Source: Halichoerus grypus
Lineage: Eukaryota; Chordata; Mammalia; Carnivora; Phocidae
DNA length: 64,000 nucleotides
Direction: 5' to 3'
Assembly (NCBI RefSeq): GCF_964656455.1
Contig: NC_135714.1
Location: forward strand, 82,667,903 to 82,731,902
The notes beneath the pieces are model-generated. The model was not told where the DNA came from. It worked only from the letters and a program-made list of their open reading frames with translations, and ran no database searches. Below, in pieces: positions 9,061-21,162 of this stretch. The translations under genes were made by a program, and so were the position numbers. The number at the start of each line of letters is the position of its first letter. Within the stretch, counting starts at the first letter, position 1.

Positions 9061-10094
9061 GGCTCCGCCTGTGATGGGTGTACGGTGGTTTTTGCTATTG
9101 GGGCTTTTTTGTGGGCGGTGTGGTGGTTATCAGTGTTTCCCACCCATGCATCCACACCTTTTCTAAGGAGGGGGACGCTTCTGAGCGTCGCGGGCCAGGG
9201 ACGTGGCGGAGTGTGCGGGGCGGGCTCGCCAAGGAGATTGGGGACGGGAGTCCAAGCGACCCCCGGCAACTCTGAGTCACCCAGGGCTGCCCTGCCGATC
9301 TCCTGGGAGAAATGAGGGGGCGGGAGACACACCGGAGAGGGTCGCCTTTTCCCTGTTCACACGCGCACGCAGCCAGTGGTTGGGACTGGTGGCACCACAC
9401 CTCCCTTCCTGGCTCCTTCCAATCATCCGACGTCCACTTGGTGCTCCCGGTGTGTGCAGGGCCCTGAAGCGCAAGGCGGATCCCCACTCTGGTCCCTTCG
9501 GCTGGAAGGAGAATAAAGGAGAGAGTGCTAGGCGCAGGAGGACAGGGAGTGACAATGGCCCGACAGCTCCTTTCTGACCTGCCTGCCGCGCCACAGAATG
9601 AGGAGCCAATCTCCCTCTGCCCGAAGGTCACCTCCGCTCACTACCCCTCTCTCTGACCAACCGGGCAAGGAGATTGGAGCTTGCTTGCTTCTTTGTGAAT
9701 AACAAAGAGAGCTGAATAAATTTCTCACCCTCCATCCTTCTTGTTACATTTCTTACTTCCTCCAATATCAGGGGTTTTTTTTCCTATTTCCTGAATTGGA
9801 CAATGAGCCCAGTAAAAGGCCTAATAAAAGATTTAGGGGAGCTAGGAGATGGAGCCAGAAGTGTGTAGGGGACATGGATTAGATTCGAAAATAGGTTTGA
9901 GAACTTGACTGATGGAGCTGGAGTATGGCTTGAGCAATGCAGCCTGCAAGGAATAGGAGCTCACAGTAAAAGGCAGGGGAGCCTCCTTGGAGGCCTTCTA
10001 GCAAAAGGAGACCATGTGGGGTGTGTCCCACATACTCAGGAAGGCTGCCACCAGCTCCAAGATTCTGCTGCCCAATTCACAACCCCAGGATAGT
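9061..10094. other. Upstream shoulder of the CpG island, no gene seen
   Basis: CpG-containing to about 9500, then moderately AT-rich. No conserved coding sequence is recognised. A plus-strand divergent transcript could start in this zone. Confidence 0.5.
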
Positions 10095-10262
10095 GTGTGG
10101 TGATTAGGCAGACAGTGCATTCAATAAATATGTATTGTGTTCCTTTTATATGCCAGACACTGTGGTAGGTAATTTGTGTGCTATGTGTGTGTAGGGTGTG
10201 TTGGGGGGGGGGCAGTTATTTAAAAATGGTCCTTGCCCTCAATAAAGCCTAGAGCCTAGTAA
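10095..10262 (-). repeat. L2-like remnant with a GT/G run
   Basis: ATTCAATAAATATGTATTGTG, TATGCCAGACACTGTGGTAG and CCTTGCCCTCAATAAAGCC follow the reversed L2 3' pattern. GTGTGTGTAGGGTGTGTT plus a run of 10 G (10203-10212) lies inside. Confidence 0.6.
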
Positions 10263-11734
10263 AACTGTCATAAAAATATGAGCTCTGAGAGGCCACTGTA
10301 TCGCCTCAGGAAGTGGTTGTTGAAAACAGTCTCCTGAGCACGAGCAGTGCTAGTTGCTAAGGCAGATTTGGGGAGTTGGTTCCTAGCCAGATGGCACAGA
10401 GTGAGGCAGGGATGCCAAGACCTATGGGTGAAGAAGAGAGCCTGCCTGAGAAAAGACCAGGAAACCATGTCCAGTGATGCTCACTTCCAAGGCCACAATG
10501 TTTTATCCCACATGTTGCAAACAGAGGTGCAGTTCCCACCGTTATTTGGACACAGTTTTCAGGTTTAGGAAAAACACCTTTGAACCAAGATCAGAAGGCT
10601 TAAAATGTCAGCACCGTAGACAAGTTTTATGATATAGATAGGAAATAAAGGCACACCTTTGAGGCAAACCCTTCAGTCCACTACAAGTTTGGAACACCTC
10701 CTAGCTGAGGTATGTGTGGGAAAAAAAGTTATGAATCATAATCACTTTACAACACATCTTATTATCACCAGTCACCTTTAATGCATGTGTATGGTCCCAT
10801 ACTGTTGCAACAGAAACACATCTTCTTGGACAAAATTGGACCCTACTCAAAGGAAAACTACACAGCAGAAATTAACTAGGGACTAGTTACCTGCATATGT
10901 GGCATACTGGAATAGCCAAATCATCTTTTGTATTGAGATATTTTTTCAGATGTCCTACAATCTGCTGCCATTTTTTAAAATCCTATTAGACTGTCCAAGT
11001 AGTCCATGATTATATTATCACTTTCCTAAAATTACCTTACACTTGGAATTTACATTTTCAAGAAGTTACTTCAACACTGTCCTTTGCTTATGAAGAAAAA
11101 GAAAGGAGAAAAAGGGAAGGGGCGAGCCCATCGTGGCAGAAAACAACTTGCAGTCTGCTAAAAAAAAAATTGTATTTCCCTTTCCTTAGTATACTCTCTG
11201 GAAAGCATCTGCCCATGTAGGAATTCCATTCCCTGGCAGGCATCTGCTTGCATCTCAGTGGGTGCATGTGACTAGTTCTGGCCCATGGATTATGGGCTAA
11301 AGTGTTTGATCAGTTTCAGGCCAAGGCAGTTAAGCAGCAGTTATGCATTCTTCTTCAGCCAATGAGCTCCCATCCTTTAGCTGGATGCAGAGGCTTCTAG
11401 GGCACAGGAGAAAGCATAACCCTAAATGGAAAGAGCTGAATGCCTAGATTACCACATAGAGATATGCTGCCCACCTACAAGGAAAATCCGCTTTAGACTT
11501 TACAAAAGAAGAAATAGATTTTTACTGTGTTGCTCCATTGAAATTTGAAGGTATGTTTGTTAGGGTAGTTAGTATTCCCAAATTAATACACAAGAGTTAT
11601 TTATTATGTTAGCTCAAAAGGTAAAATCCAGAATTACCATGTATCTCTTATATAACAGCATGACCAGAATACCAGAAACATTCTTATTTCTTTTAATACA
11701 AGAGCATCAAAATTGTATATTTTGTAAATGAATT

Positions 11735-11855
11735 ATTCATTTACCAGTTGTGTTTTGAACATCTGTGCAAGGTACTGTGCTAGATGATGCAAAAATGTAT
11801 AAAGAATTCAAAGATTTAGTCCCTTCATTCAAGGATCTCAAAGTCTTGTAGTATA
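11735..11855 (-). repeat. L2-like remnant
   Basis: CATCTGTGCAAGGTACTGTG, then TAGATGATGCAAAAATG and TTCAAGGATCTCAAAGTC resemble the reversed L2 3' end. Confidence 0.5.
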
Positions 11856-12984
11856 AGAATTGTACACGTATTTGTTAACATTTAGGTGTAAGGTGCTACT
11901 TCCTCTCACTATTGGAGAACTCAAACTAATTTTACTGTTCACTTCATCTAAATTAATTATGAAGATAAGTATGTGTGCAAAAAAAAATACTGAAGATTTG
12001 GAGTAATCGATGCATTCAAGTGCTCCATGTCATAGCTTACTTCCGTTGGTGCAAATCAGAGTAAAGGAACAATATTTTAGTTTGCTATCAAGTGCTCTGC
12101 TAGATCTAGAGGCATTTTTGTTTTGAAGAAAAGAAATAGAGATGTATTTTATATCCTGTTTTGAGAATAACCTGCTTTTGAAAATGTGGACTTTCCATTC
12201 TTGGATGAATGTTCTATCATTTGACATTAGGAATTGCATAATAACTTCTGGTTCTGGCTCTTCTGAGGCATGCACTTCATTCTGAGTAGTTGATGGTCGA
12301 CAGCAGTATGTCTGACCTGTTCTCACCTGCATTGGTGGAGCATAGCACTAAAGAACTTGCAGAGTAGACAGCCAGTCCTGGTGGGGCCATGGTGTATGAG
12401 AATTTGATTTATTATTGTAAAGCGAATTTCTCTGACACTCACTTCTAACATGTGAACTTCTACCCTCTTCACAGTAGAGACTCTACAAAATATATTATTC
12501 AACATGGATATTATTCGAGGTTTAAACTAAAAGGGCTTTTATTGTTTATCTTCTGGATTGCTCTTGAAACTTTGTTCAACCTTTTATTTTTCAGAAGGCA
12601 ATTTTACTCATTTTAGAAAAGTTATTTCTCCAAGAACATAAAAAATTGTTATGCCAAATATATTCAAGAATAAATTAATTTTTTTCTATTAGGGACCAAA
12701 CTATAACTTATGCAATTATATGCTAATATTAATATCGAGTGGATATATTTTACTTAAAATTTGACAAGACTTCAGGTGATCATATTCATGCAGATTTAAT
12801 AAACATATATTCATATTTTTTAAATTTATATTTGTATCTTCATCTTATATTCCAGTTCTGGGCACAGAGTGGGTGCTCAACCAATTTTGTTGAGTGAAAT
12901 TTTAAAAAGTATTGGCATCCAATATGTGAAGCCCTAGGCTTAATACCACAGTATCTGCTCTCAGGGATATTTCAATATTACTAA

Positions 12985-13055
12985 TATACATACATATATG
13001 TGTGTGTATATATATGTATCTCCCTCTCTCTCCATACACACACACACACACATAC
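12985..13055. repeat. (TA)n/(TG)n/(CA)n microsatellite
   Basis: ATACATACATATATGTGTGTG, a TC-rich spacer, then (CA)8. Confidence 0.8.
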
Positions 13056-13578
13056 TCACTGGTAAGAAGTCTTATTAGCCCTTTCTCCTAGATAGTTTAA
13101 ATTCTAATTTTATTATTAATTTTAAAATTATGAATAGGTTAATGGTGCCAAGTCATAAATGTTTACGTTTAAAATAGATATACATGTGCCATTGTATTGA
13201 CAATCCGAGAAATATTCATGCCATAAAACTATATATTCTGGCTTTTCTAAACAGAATTTCAGAATATTTGAACTGAAATGAGCTGAAGTTGATATTTGAA
13301 GTGCTTTGAGAACAATGTCAACAACAATGGCAAAAGGCTTAGTAATCAAATTAAAGGTACTACCAAATTGTAGGAGACTTGAAAAATCAATTTAGGAGAA
13401 AGTTCATCAAGCTCTTTAAAAGCACATTTGCATATACAAAATCAATATAGTATTAGAAATGAGGTTCACTCATCAAAACTAGCAGAAATTTAACTTTACT
13501 GGAAGTAAGTTTTGCCCATTATTGATTGAAAATTCATGAATTTACAAGGAAATAGTTTATTATTAAAAAAGAATCTTG

Positions 13579-13728
13579 ATCCCAGGGTCCTGGGATCAGA
13601 GCCCCGCATCGGGTTCCCAGCTCAGCGGGAAGCCTGCTTCTCCCTCTCCCTCTGCCCCTACCCCCCAACTTGTGTTCTCGCACACTCTCTCTCTCTCAAA
13701 TAAATAAATAAATAATCTTAAAAGGAAA
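13579..13728 (+). mobile_element. 5'-truncated Can-SINE
   Basis: The element begins inside the body at ATCCCAGGGTCC and lacks the tRNA head, yet has a perfect TSD, AAAAAAGAATCTTG, at 13565-13578 and 13729-13742. The truncation therefore happened at insertion and is not a later deletion. Confidence 0.93.
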
Positions 13729-13796
13729 AAAAAAGAATCTTGTACTCAGACTTGCCATCTTTCCATTTTTTTCTGGTCAGTGAGGTTTTACTCTGT

Positions 13797-15115
13797 TAGT
13801 ATTTATGCTTATTGGAAAGCATATATTCAATAGACATTTACTGAACACTTACTAACACATATCAAACACTAGGAATATAATATGAAAGAAAAAAGTCTCT
13901 CCCCTCATAAACCTTACATTCTAACAAAGAGAGACAGATGATAAAAAAAGAACAATTAAAAACAATTACACACTCGGGGCACCTGGGTGGCTCAGTCGTT
14001 AAGCGACTGCCTTGGGCTCAGGTCATGATCCCAGGGTACTGGGATGGAGCCCTGCATTGGGCTCCCTGCTCAGCAGGGAGTCTGCTTCTCCCTCTCCCTC
14101 TGCTGCTCCCGGTGCTTGTGCTCTCTCTCTCTCTCTGTCAAGTAAATAAATAAAATCTTTAAAAACAACTATACACACACAGTATGTTAGGTAGCCTAAA
14201 TGATAAACATAAAAATAATGTACAGTGGTGAGGGCACTGGAAGAAGTGATGGGCGAAGGGGTGCTACTCACGGCTTTAAGCAGATTGTTGAGGGCAGACC
14301 TCTCTGAGAAGGTGATATTTCAGTAAAGATTCAAATGAACTGATGGCAATATTTATGCAGCTCTCTGGAGAAAAAAATGTTCCAGGTAAAGGAATAGCAT
14401 GTGCAAAGGCCCTGAAGTAAGAGTCTGACATTTTTAAAGAAATGTCAAAGGAGGCGAGCGTAGCTAGACCACTTCAAACTAGAGAGAGTAGTACAAGATG
14501 AGGTCAGAAAGATGATGTAGGGTCAGATGATTTGGACCTTATAGACCATAGAAAAGATTCTAAATGTTATTCTGGTGAAATGAAAAAGTATTTGTTAGGA
14601 AAGCGATAAATGATAGGATTTACGCATAAAGAAAACCGTCACTGTTCTGTAAGGACTCTGGATGTAGTTGTAGGAAGGGAGCAGGGGTGGAAATGCCAAC
14701 AGCACATAAGAGACTGTTGTCCAAATCCAGGCTAGAAATAAAGTGGTTTGGATATAGAGTTTAGAAGTAAGTGGTGAGAAGTATCCAATTCCCAACATAT
14801 TTTAAAAGTAGGGTTAACAGATTTGCTGCTGGATTGGATAGAGGATGTGGGAAAAATAAAAAAGAGTCAAGAACTGCAAGGTTTGGGGTCTGAGCTAATG
14901 GGAGATGGAGTTACCATTTACTGAGAAAAGGAACATTGAAAATGGAAAGCATATTTTGTGGAGAAGATCTAAAACTAGTTCTCGATATGTTAACTTTGAG
15001 ATGCATATTATATACATGGAGGTGGAAAAGACACGTAGGTAGTTGGATATACGAGCTTACAGAGAGGAGAGAGCCAGGCTGGTGATGTATAGAACTGCAA
15101 GTCATGGCACCTTAG
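13797..15115. repeat. Ancient mammalian interspersed repeat (L2-like), split by a SINE
   Basis: Diverged sequence in the order ATATTCAATAGACATTTACTG, CTCATAAACCTTACATTC, CTCTGAGAAGGTGATATTTCAG, GCATGTGCAAAGGCCCTGAAG, GATTTGCTGCTGGATTGGAT, GGAGATGGAGTTACCATTTAC and GTTGGATATACGAG, which recurs across mammalian genomes. The family name is from memory and uncertain. Confidence 0.55.
13974..14160 (+). mobile_element. Can-SINE inserted in an older repeat
   Basis: Full-length head GGGGCACCTGGGTGGCTC through AAATAAATAAAATCTTT. An imperfect TSD (AAAAACAATTACACAC at 13958-13973, a diverged copy at 14161-14178) brackets it. It splits an ancient repeat that runs from about 13800 to 15115. Confidence 0.93.
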
Positions 15116-15474
15116 CCATACTTTATTTCAGTTAAGGGGTGGGAAGAAGAGGAGGGACCAGCAAAGCCGACGGACAGGAGCAGCTTCTGGGGAAGACAGG
15201 CGGTGTGTGTGAGGTCAAGCAAACGAAATGAACTGAGTCAACAATGCTGATGGGTTTAGTAAAACGACAACTGAGAACTGGCTATTGATTTTGAAAAAAG
15301 GAGAGTTCACTGGTTATTGTACACCTATCTTAAATAGCACCTCATCAGTCTCTGCCTCTCCATACTGATGTAGCTCCTTTTCCGTGTTTATAATTACTTG
15401 ACGTTACATGTGTGGGTGTGCTATGTGTGTGATTTGTTTGCCCATCTTTCATCTTTCTGCAGTTAAATAATATG

Positions 15475-15585
15475 ATCCCTGAGAGCAGAGACCTTACCTT
15501 ACTCCCATTAGAATTTCCAGTGCCCGTCTGTCGTATGCCTGGCACATACTAGGTGTTTAATAGAAGTTTGTTGAAAGAGTGAATA
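15475..15585 (+). repeat. L2 LINE 3' end
   Basis: GATCCCTGAGAGCAGAGACC, then GCCTGGCACATACTAGGTGT and TAGAAGTTTGTTGAAAGAGTG: the classic L2 3' terminal pattern. Confidence 0.75.
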
Positions 15586-15651
15586 TTCACTTGCAATGCT
15601 ACCCCAGGTTAGTCTTTCTGCTTTTCTCAATAGTTGAAATAAGCATTTCAA

Positions 15652-15975
15652 TGGGGTGCGGCATGGGGGAATTAGATGAAGGGGGTCAACGGTACAAATT
15701 TCCAGGTGTAAGATAAATAAGCTCTGGGGATGTAATGTACAGTATCATGACTACAGTTAATAATACTGTGTTGAATATTTGAAAGGTACTATGAGAGTAT
15801 ATCCTAAAAATTCTAATCATAAAGAAAAAATGGTAACTATGTGAGATGAGGGATGTTAATTAATTTTACTGTGGTAATCATCTTGCGATATATGCATACA
15901 CCAAATCATGTTGTACATCTTAAATTTATACAATATTCTATGTCAGTTATATCTCAATAAAACTGGGGAGAAGAA
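15652..15975 (+). mobile_element. LINE-1 3' UTR fragment (L1MA/L1MB type)
   Basis: The sequence has the older L1 3' UTR pattern: GGTACAAATTTCCAG, CTACAGTTAATAATACTGTG, CATGTTGTACATCTTAAAT and TATCTCAATAAAACTG. A 16-bp TSD with one mismatch (GAAATAAGCATTTCAA / GAAATAAGCAATTCAA) is at 15636-15651 and 15976-15991. The subfamily name is from memory of the pattern. Confidence 0.8.
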
Positions 15976-17028
15976 GAAATAAGCAATTCAAAGCATTTGT
16001 AGGGAAAAAAATTCATGTTTAGATTTTTTTAAGTTACAAAATCAACTTTCATAGAGTAAAAAGAGTTGACTCACGCCCTGAAGATGAGAAATGGAATGGG
16101 AATTCAGGAGTTTAGTTTTAGCATGAGGCGTGTCTCTCACATGTCCCCACTGTAAGAATAATTATGTGTGTAAATCCAGGGGAGGGCACAGTATTACTCA
16201 CAGCTCCTCTTTCTCCAAATACACAAAGAGTTCTATTGTTTGCAACATCTAAGCTATTCCCTGGTGATAAGTTAGGCCAGACATTAGCAATTTTCAGGGA
16301 GGAAGTGAGCAGGGTGTGGGTTGTTTAGAAGCAGTCCCTCAAAAGAGGTTTTTTTTTCTCTCTCTTTCAGGGTGTCCCTGATGTCCAGCACAAAGAAATC
16401 TAGATAGGGAAATTGTGCTAGATATGCTTTAGGGTACCTGCCCCACCCATACCCATCTTTAAAAATGCCCCAGCCATAGAACCTGCTGAGTGAGCATCAG
16501 GACATGGGTTCACCTGCTGCTATCACAGAAGATTGGACCAAGGTGGTCGAACATTTAACTAAAAGATACCTAAGGACCAGTGACCTTTAACTTCCCTGAC
16601 CTAATTGGCAAAAGTGAGCTAGGCTAATCAGATACCCTCTGGGAAGAGCTGGGCTTTAAAGTTCAGAAGAAAGTTGGTGGTGGTTGTTTGAATGAAAGAT
16701 CCTGCAGGCTGGGACTGAGATGGCCCACCAGCAAATGACTCATGTGCCAGGTGAATAAACACATGAAGCCATTTGGGCCAGAGGGACCAGAGGTCAGATT
16801 CAGCAAGGGTGAAAAGAGGAGAGAAAGGGGGTGGGGGAAGGAGGGGGGGAAAGAGAGACAATCCTAAATCTGTTTTCTTTTTTGTCCTTCCTAAGGCCTG
16901 GTTGTTTAAATTTTTTTCTGGATTTATGAGACCCCTCATTGTCCTTACAATAAACCCTGTTTTCTAGAGATGGTTTGAGAGTTATGTTCCTTACAACCCA
17001 AAGACCCATCACTAAATCATACAGAAGA

Positions 17029-17229
17029 GGGCGCCTGGGTGGCTCAGTTGGTTAAGCGACTGCCTTCGGCTCAGGTCATGATCCTGGAGTCTCCGGATCG
17101 AGTCCCGCATCGGGCTCCCTGCTCAGCAGGGAGTCTGCTTCTCCCTCTGACCCTCCCCCCTCTCATGTGCTCTCTCTCGCTCTCTCATTCTCTCTCAAAT
17201 AAATAAATAAAATCTTTAAAAAAAAAAAA
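17029..17229 (+). mobile_element. Can-SINE, full length
   Basis: Head GGGCGCCTGGGTGGCTCAG, ending in poly(A). Perfect 15-bp TSD AAATCATACAGAAGA at 17014-17028 and 17230-17244. Confidence 0.95.
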
Positions 17230-17499
17230 AAATCATACAGAAGATACAAAGAGCAGCTAAGATTGTTAGTCTATGTCTCTATAAGTTTTCGAGTTAACAC
17301 CTTCTGATTCTGGGGCTTACAGAAATCCTCTTCTTCATTCAAAAAATGACTATAAAATGCTCCCATCCTTGTCCATCCCAGTTGTTTCTATAGCACATCC
17401 AATGCCAAAAATAAAGAGAGCAAAACAGTAGATGTAAAGAGAGAGAGAGAGAGAGATTGGGGAGTCTTGGTAAGTTTTGGAGCTATTTCATTGAATATT

Positions 17500-17900
17500 C
17501 TCTATGCCTGTTTTCATGTCACCATCAGGCAGGTTATAGGGTATGTTGCAGTAAAAATGGAAAAATCTCAGTAGCTTAACAAAGTTTGAAGTCATCTGCA
17601 GGTCTGAGCCACCCCTTGGGGCAGCCATTCTCTGGGTGCTGACTCAGCATTCCAGCCTGCTTCAGTTTGTCAGAGGGCACCCTATCAGCACGTGCTTTCA
17701 TGGTAACCTGGGGGGGCAGGGGAGCTTGGGGGGCGGTAAGACAGCCCTGGAGAGCTGAGCTCCAGCAATCAAGAGCTTTAGCCTGGAAGTGACACTCACA
17801 CATGATTATACCCACATTTCATTGGCTTGAGCTCCTCATTTGGCCACACCTAATTTCGAGAGGGACAGAGGTATGTGATCCTCCCACATATCCAATAGTA
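17500..17900 (-). mobile_element. Old LTR-like remnant
   Basis: AATCTCAGTAGCTTAACAAAG at left and CCCACATTTCATTGGCTTGAG / TGGCCACACCTAA at right resemble a reversed MaLR/ERVL-class LTR. Boundaries and family are uncertain. Confidence 0.45.
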
Positions 17901-18363
17901 GAGGGAGATCAAATATTTATAAAGAGTAATAATGCCAATCAGCATTTCTAAATAATCCATCCAACCCTGTGGGACCTCCAGGTTGCTGTTTGACACCCAA
18001 CGAGGAAGGCCCGTGTCTTATTTCTGTCTTACATGCCAAGATACTCCTGAATGACTATGGATCCTGATCTGCTTCTTGTATTGAAACTCTCCTTCTGTCC
18101 CTGTTGCATGGCCTGTACTGGACTGAATGGGATACACTCCATTTGGACCGGTTTTGATATTACTACATCTTCCCTGGGCCTGCAGTCCCACAGCAGAGTC
18201 CTGGTATCACTACCACTTCATGTAACCTCCCCAGCTCCCTCTTAGGCCAAGGTTTAGTTCCTCCCTCATGCTCCACACTCCCATGCCTCTGTAGATGGGC
18301 AGCGTTGGACAAGAATGGACAGTTACTAATACTATACAAACTGGACTTGAAAAAGAATGCCTT

Positions 18364-18552
18364 CTTTTTTTTAATATTTTATTTATTTATCTGACAGAGA
18401 GCACAACTAGGCAGAGTGGCAGGCAGAGGGAGGGAGAGAAGCAGATTCTCTGCTGAGCGGAGAACCCAATGTGGGGCTCGATCCCAAGACCCCGGGATCA
18501 CAACCTGAGCCAAAGGCAGATGTTTAACTGACTGAATCACACAGGTGCCCCC
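18364..18552 (-). mobile_element. Can-SINE, full length
   Basis: Reversed: the poly(T)/TATTTTATTTATTTAT tail is at left and the head GGGGGCACCTGTGTG at right. TSD AAAGAATGCCTT at 18352-18363 and 18553-18564. Several substitutions, so older than its neighbours. Confidence 0.93.
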
Positions 18553-18850
18553 AAAGAATGCCTTTTTAATGTGTCTTAGGCACATCTAGAAGCACTGAGT
18601 TCTTTTCTGATTTTCAAAGATGTGAGCAGATTACCTGGAAATATGAATGTATCTATATGTAGATATATATCATATATAGGGTTGTTTATGAATCACTGCC
18701 TTTTGTAAAAAGTTAATATGACCAGTTTAATAATATGCAAATTTATTGTACTGCGTAAATGTTAAGCAGTTTCTGCAGATGCTTTGTTCTGGTACTGTTC
18801 TGATACAGAAAAAAAATTTTTTTTTTCTCTTCTTACTTTGTTAGTCCTAC

Positions 18851-19290
18851 AGTGTGATAGGTAGTCTTTTGTGTCAACCTGACTAGGCCATAATATCCAG
18901 TTATTTAACCAAACCCTAGTCTAGATGTTGCTGTGAAGGTGTTTTGTAGACATGGTTTACATCTACAATTGACTTGATGTAAGGAGATGACCCTTGATAA
19001 TATGGGTGGGCCTCATGCTATCAGTTTAAAGGCCTTAAGAGCAAAAACTGAGGTCTCCCGGAGGAGGAATTCTACTCAACTCTGTAGCGTTGGCTCTTGC
19101 CTGAGTTTCCAGCCAGCCAGTCTGCCCTACGGATTTCAGACTCAACAGCCTATGAGTGTGTGAGCCAATTCCTTAAATCTCTTTATATGCACATAACACA
19201 TAAAGTTATATATATGCATATAATTTCATATATATATATGATATACACATATATATTTTCAGGTTCTGTTTCAAACCCCTACTGATACTC
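18851..19290 (+). mobile_element. MaLR-type LTR fragment
   Basis: The pattern GTGTCAACCTGACTAGGCC, GGGTGGGCCTCATGCTATCAG, GTGAGCCAATTCCTTAAATC and CAGGTTCTGTTTC is typical of an old LTR. A (TA)n microsatellite has grown near its 3' end (19200-19260). Confidence 0.6.
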
Positions 19291-21154
19291 ACAATGTGTC
19301 ATTTTTTTCTGATTCAAGGTCAGCAGTTATTCTAAATATCATTAATATTTATGCATCCGTATCTTTCTGTCTCTCTGGCTGTCTCTGTCTCTTACACATG
19401 CAGGCATGCAAGTGCATACACACACATATACACATCACATAGGAACACGTCGTATATTGACTAAGAGATAAAATTTCTGGTTTAATTTTCTAGGGTAAAA
19501 ATTCACTTTGCTTTTCTCACTCATGGCCTGGATAAAGAATTTCTATTCTCCCAAATATACCAAATTTCCAGGTAATTCTAATGGATCGTCAGTTGCCTAA
19601 GGTTGGGGTACCCAGATGTAGACCCTGAGTTGAAGATTCAAATAAAAGTGATTTATTAAAGAGTGTCCCAAGGAAAAAAACAAAGGAAAGTAGGGCAAGT
19701 GACAGGTAAGGGAAGGAAACAAGGCAAGGGTAAGATGTCAAACCAAGACCCAGGGATGGTAACTTTGACTAACTCCCGCAGGGGACCTCTGCAGACTTGT
19801 AAGTCACGCCTCCAAACTGTTCCCAGCAGGTACCAGGGAGCTGAGTGTATTTACCCACACAAGTCAGTGGGTGGAGATGCAAATTCCTAGGCCCTCCCGG
19901 CTCTCTTCACATTCAGGGAAGGTGCTGGGGAAGACTGAGGACAGCACTGGGACAGAGATGTAGGTGAAAGCATGCAGGGAGCTGTTGTACATGGAAATGG
20001 AAAAGGTTTGGAGAGGATTTGGGTGGATAAGGTGAATCTGCTGGTCAGGATCATAAACCTCATGGATAGAGGGATGGTATTAGGAAAACAATTAAATCAC
20101 TTCTTTGAAGGTATGCAGTTAAAAAAATTTTTACCTCTTCTTTTACCGCTTCAAATTAGTCTCCTTTTCCCACCTCCACACCATCCTAGGAATTAATGTG
20201 ATATGATTTCATGGGCAGATGGTCTCACTCCTGCTCCATTTCCAATCCTCAAATAACGTCCCTTCTATTGTACGAAATTCTTAAATCTCAGAACATAGAA
20301 TGTAGTCCCTTTATGGATAGACTAATGTGAAAATATTCCTAAGACAGGAAACACATTGACTCAGCTCAGAACTGAGATCTGTCCTGGGTATTTGTGACTA
20401 GGTCCTCTGCCCAGCCTTGGAAAGCATTTGGTGTATGCTGGCTGTTTTATCTATTTAGAAGCCACATCTCAAACCTGACTCATCCCCATCTTCTACATGA
20501 ATTAGGGGGCCATAGTTCTATGGATAAAGATGGGGTACATGATGCCATCTTCCCCCATCAGATTCCTTTATTTGGAGAATTTTGGATTCAGTCTTTCTCT
20601 AGAACACAGGTGGTATTTATACAAAGGTAATTTTAGCAGCTATATCATTTTATCCTATAAGATCAGGAAAGCAGAAAAAGGGTTTCTACAGAAAGAAAGA
20701 AAGAAATACATAGGCATGCAGAGAAGAGCAGAGCTGAAAGACAGCAGAAAGGCTGCTAGTATTCCCTTCCCTGACCCCACCATGTCCCTGAGGCCCAGCT
20801 GCATGATGGTTCTTGGGGCCCTGAGACCCCAATATATTCTTAGCATTCATTCCCATTTTGTGCTGAAGTTGGGTTGAAATCTAGTTATATGCAACCAAAG
20901 AGTAATAAGTAAGAACGGGAAACTAACAGTAATAAATTTTCTGAGCTATGGACTTTGCCTGGGAGGAATCCTGAGTAGAGACCAGAGGGCATCCCTTATC
21001 TCCAGACATCTGGATGAATGTGGGGTGGTCCAGAGGCTAAGGTGGCAAAATGCATAACCCAGGGATATAAGAAGACTTTCCAGAAGTTACCAGATGGGAA
21101 CACTTTTTAGAGAACCATTTTCCAGATCCTCAAAGTTCATACTTACTTTTTCTT
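19291..21154. other. Intergenic, possible LTR remnants, no gene seen
   Basis: 19614-19930 (purine-rich, GTGATTTATTAAAGAGTGTCC, CTCCCGGCTCTCTTC) resembles a degraded LTR. The 115-codon frame at 20530-20877 has no recognisable family and is probably chance. Confidence 0.4.
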
Positions 21155-21162
21155 AAAGTTGA

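Larger units (their letters stand above)
10263..13564. other. Intergenic, no gene seen
   Basis: Mostly unique or ancient-repeat DNA. The part at 11120-11470 has an LTR-like feel (GGCCCATGGATTATGGGC) but I cannot assign it. L2-like remnant at 11735, microsatellite at 12985. Confidence 0.5.

Noticed and set aside
17029..17110. tRNA-like sequence in SINE heads (A/B-box-like TGGCTCAGTTGGTTAAGCG)
   Set aside because: These are tRNA-derived SINE bodies and not tRNA genes; no mature cloverleaf or anticodon arm is preserved.
20530..20877. 115-codon plus-strand frame
   Set aside because: No recognised domain; lies in a degraded repeat zone. Probably chance.
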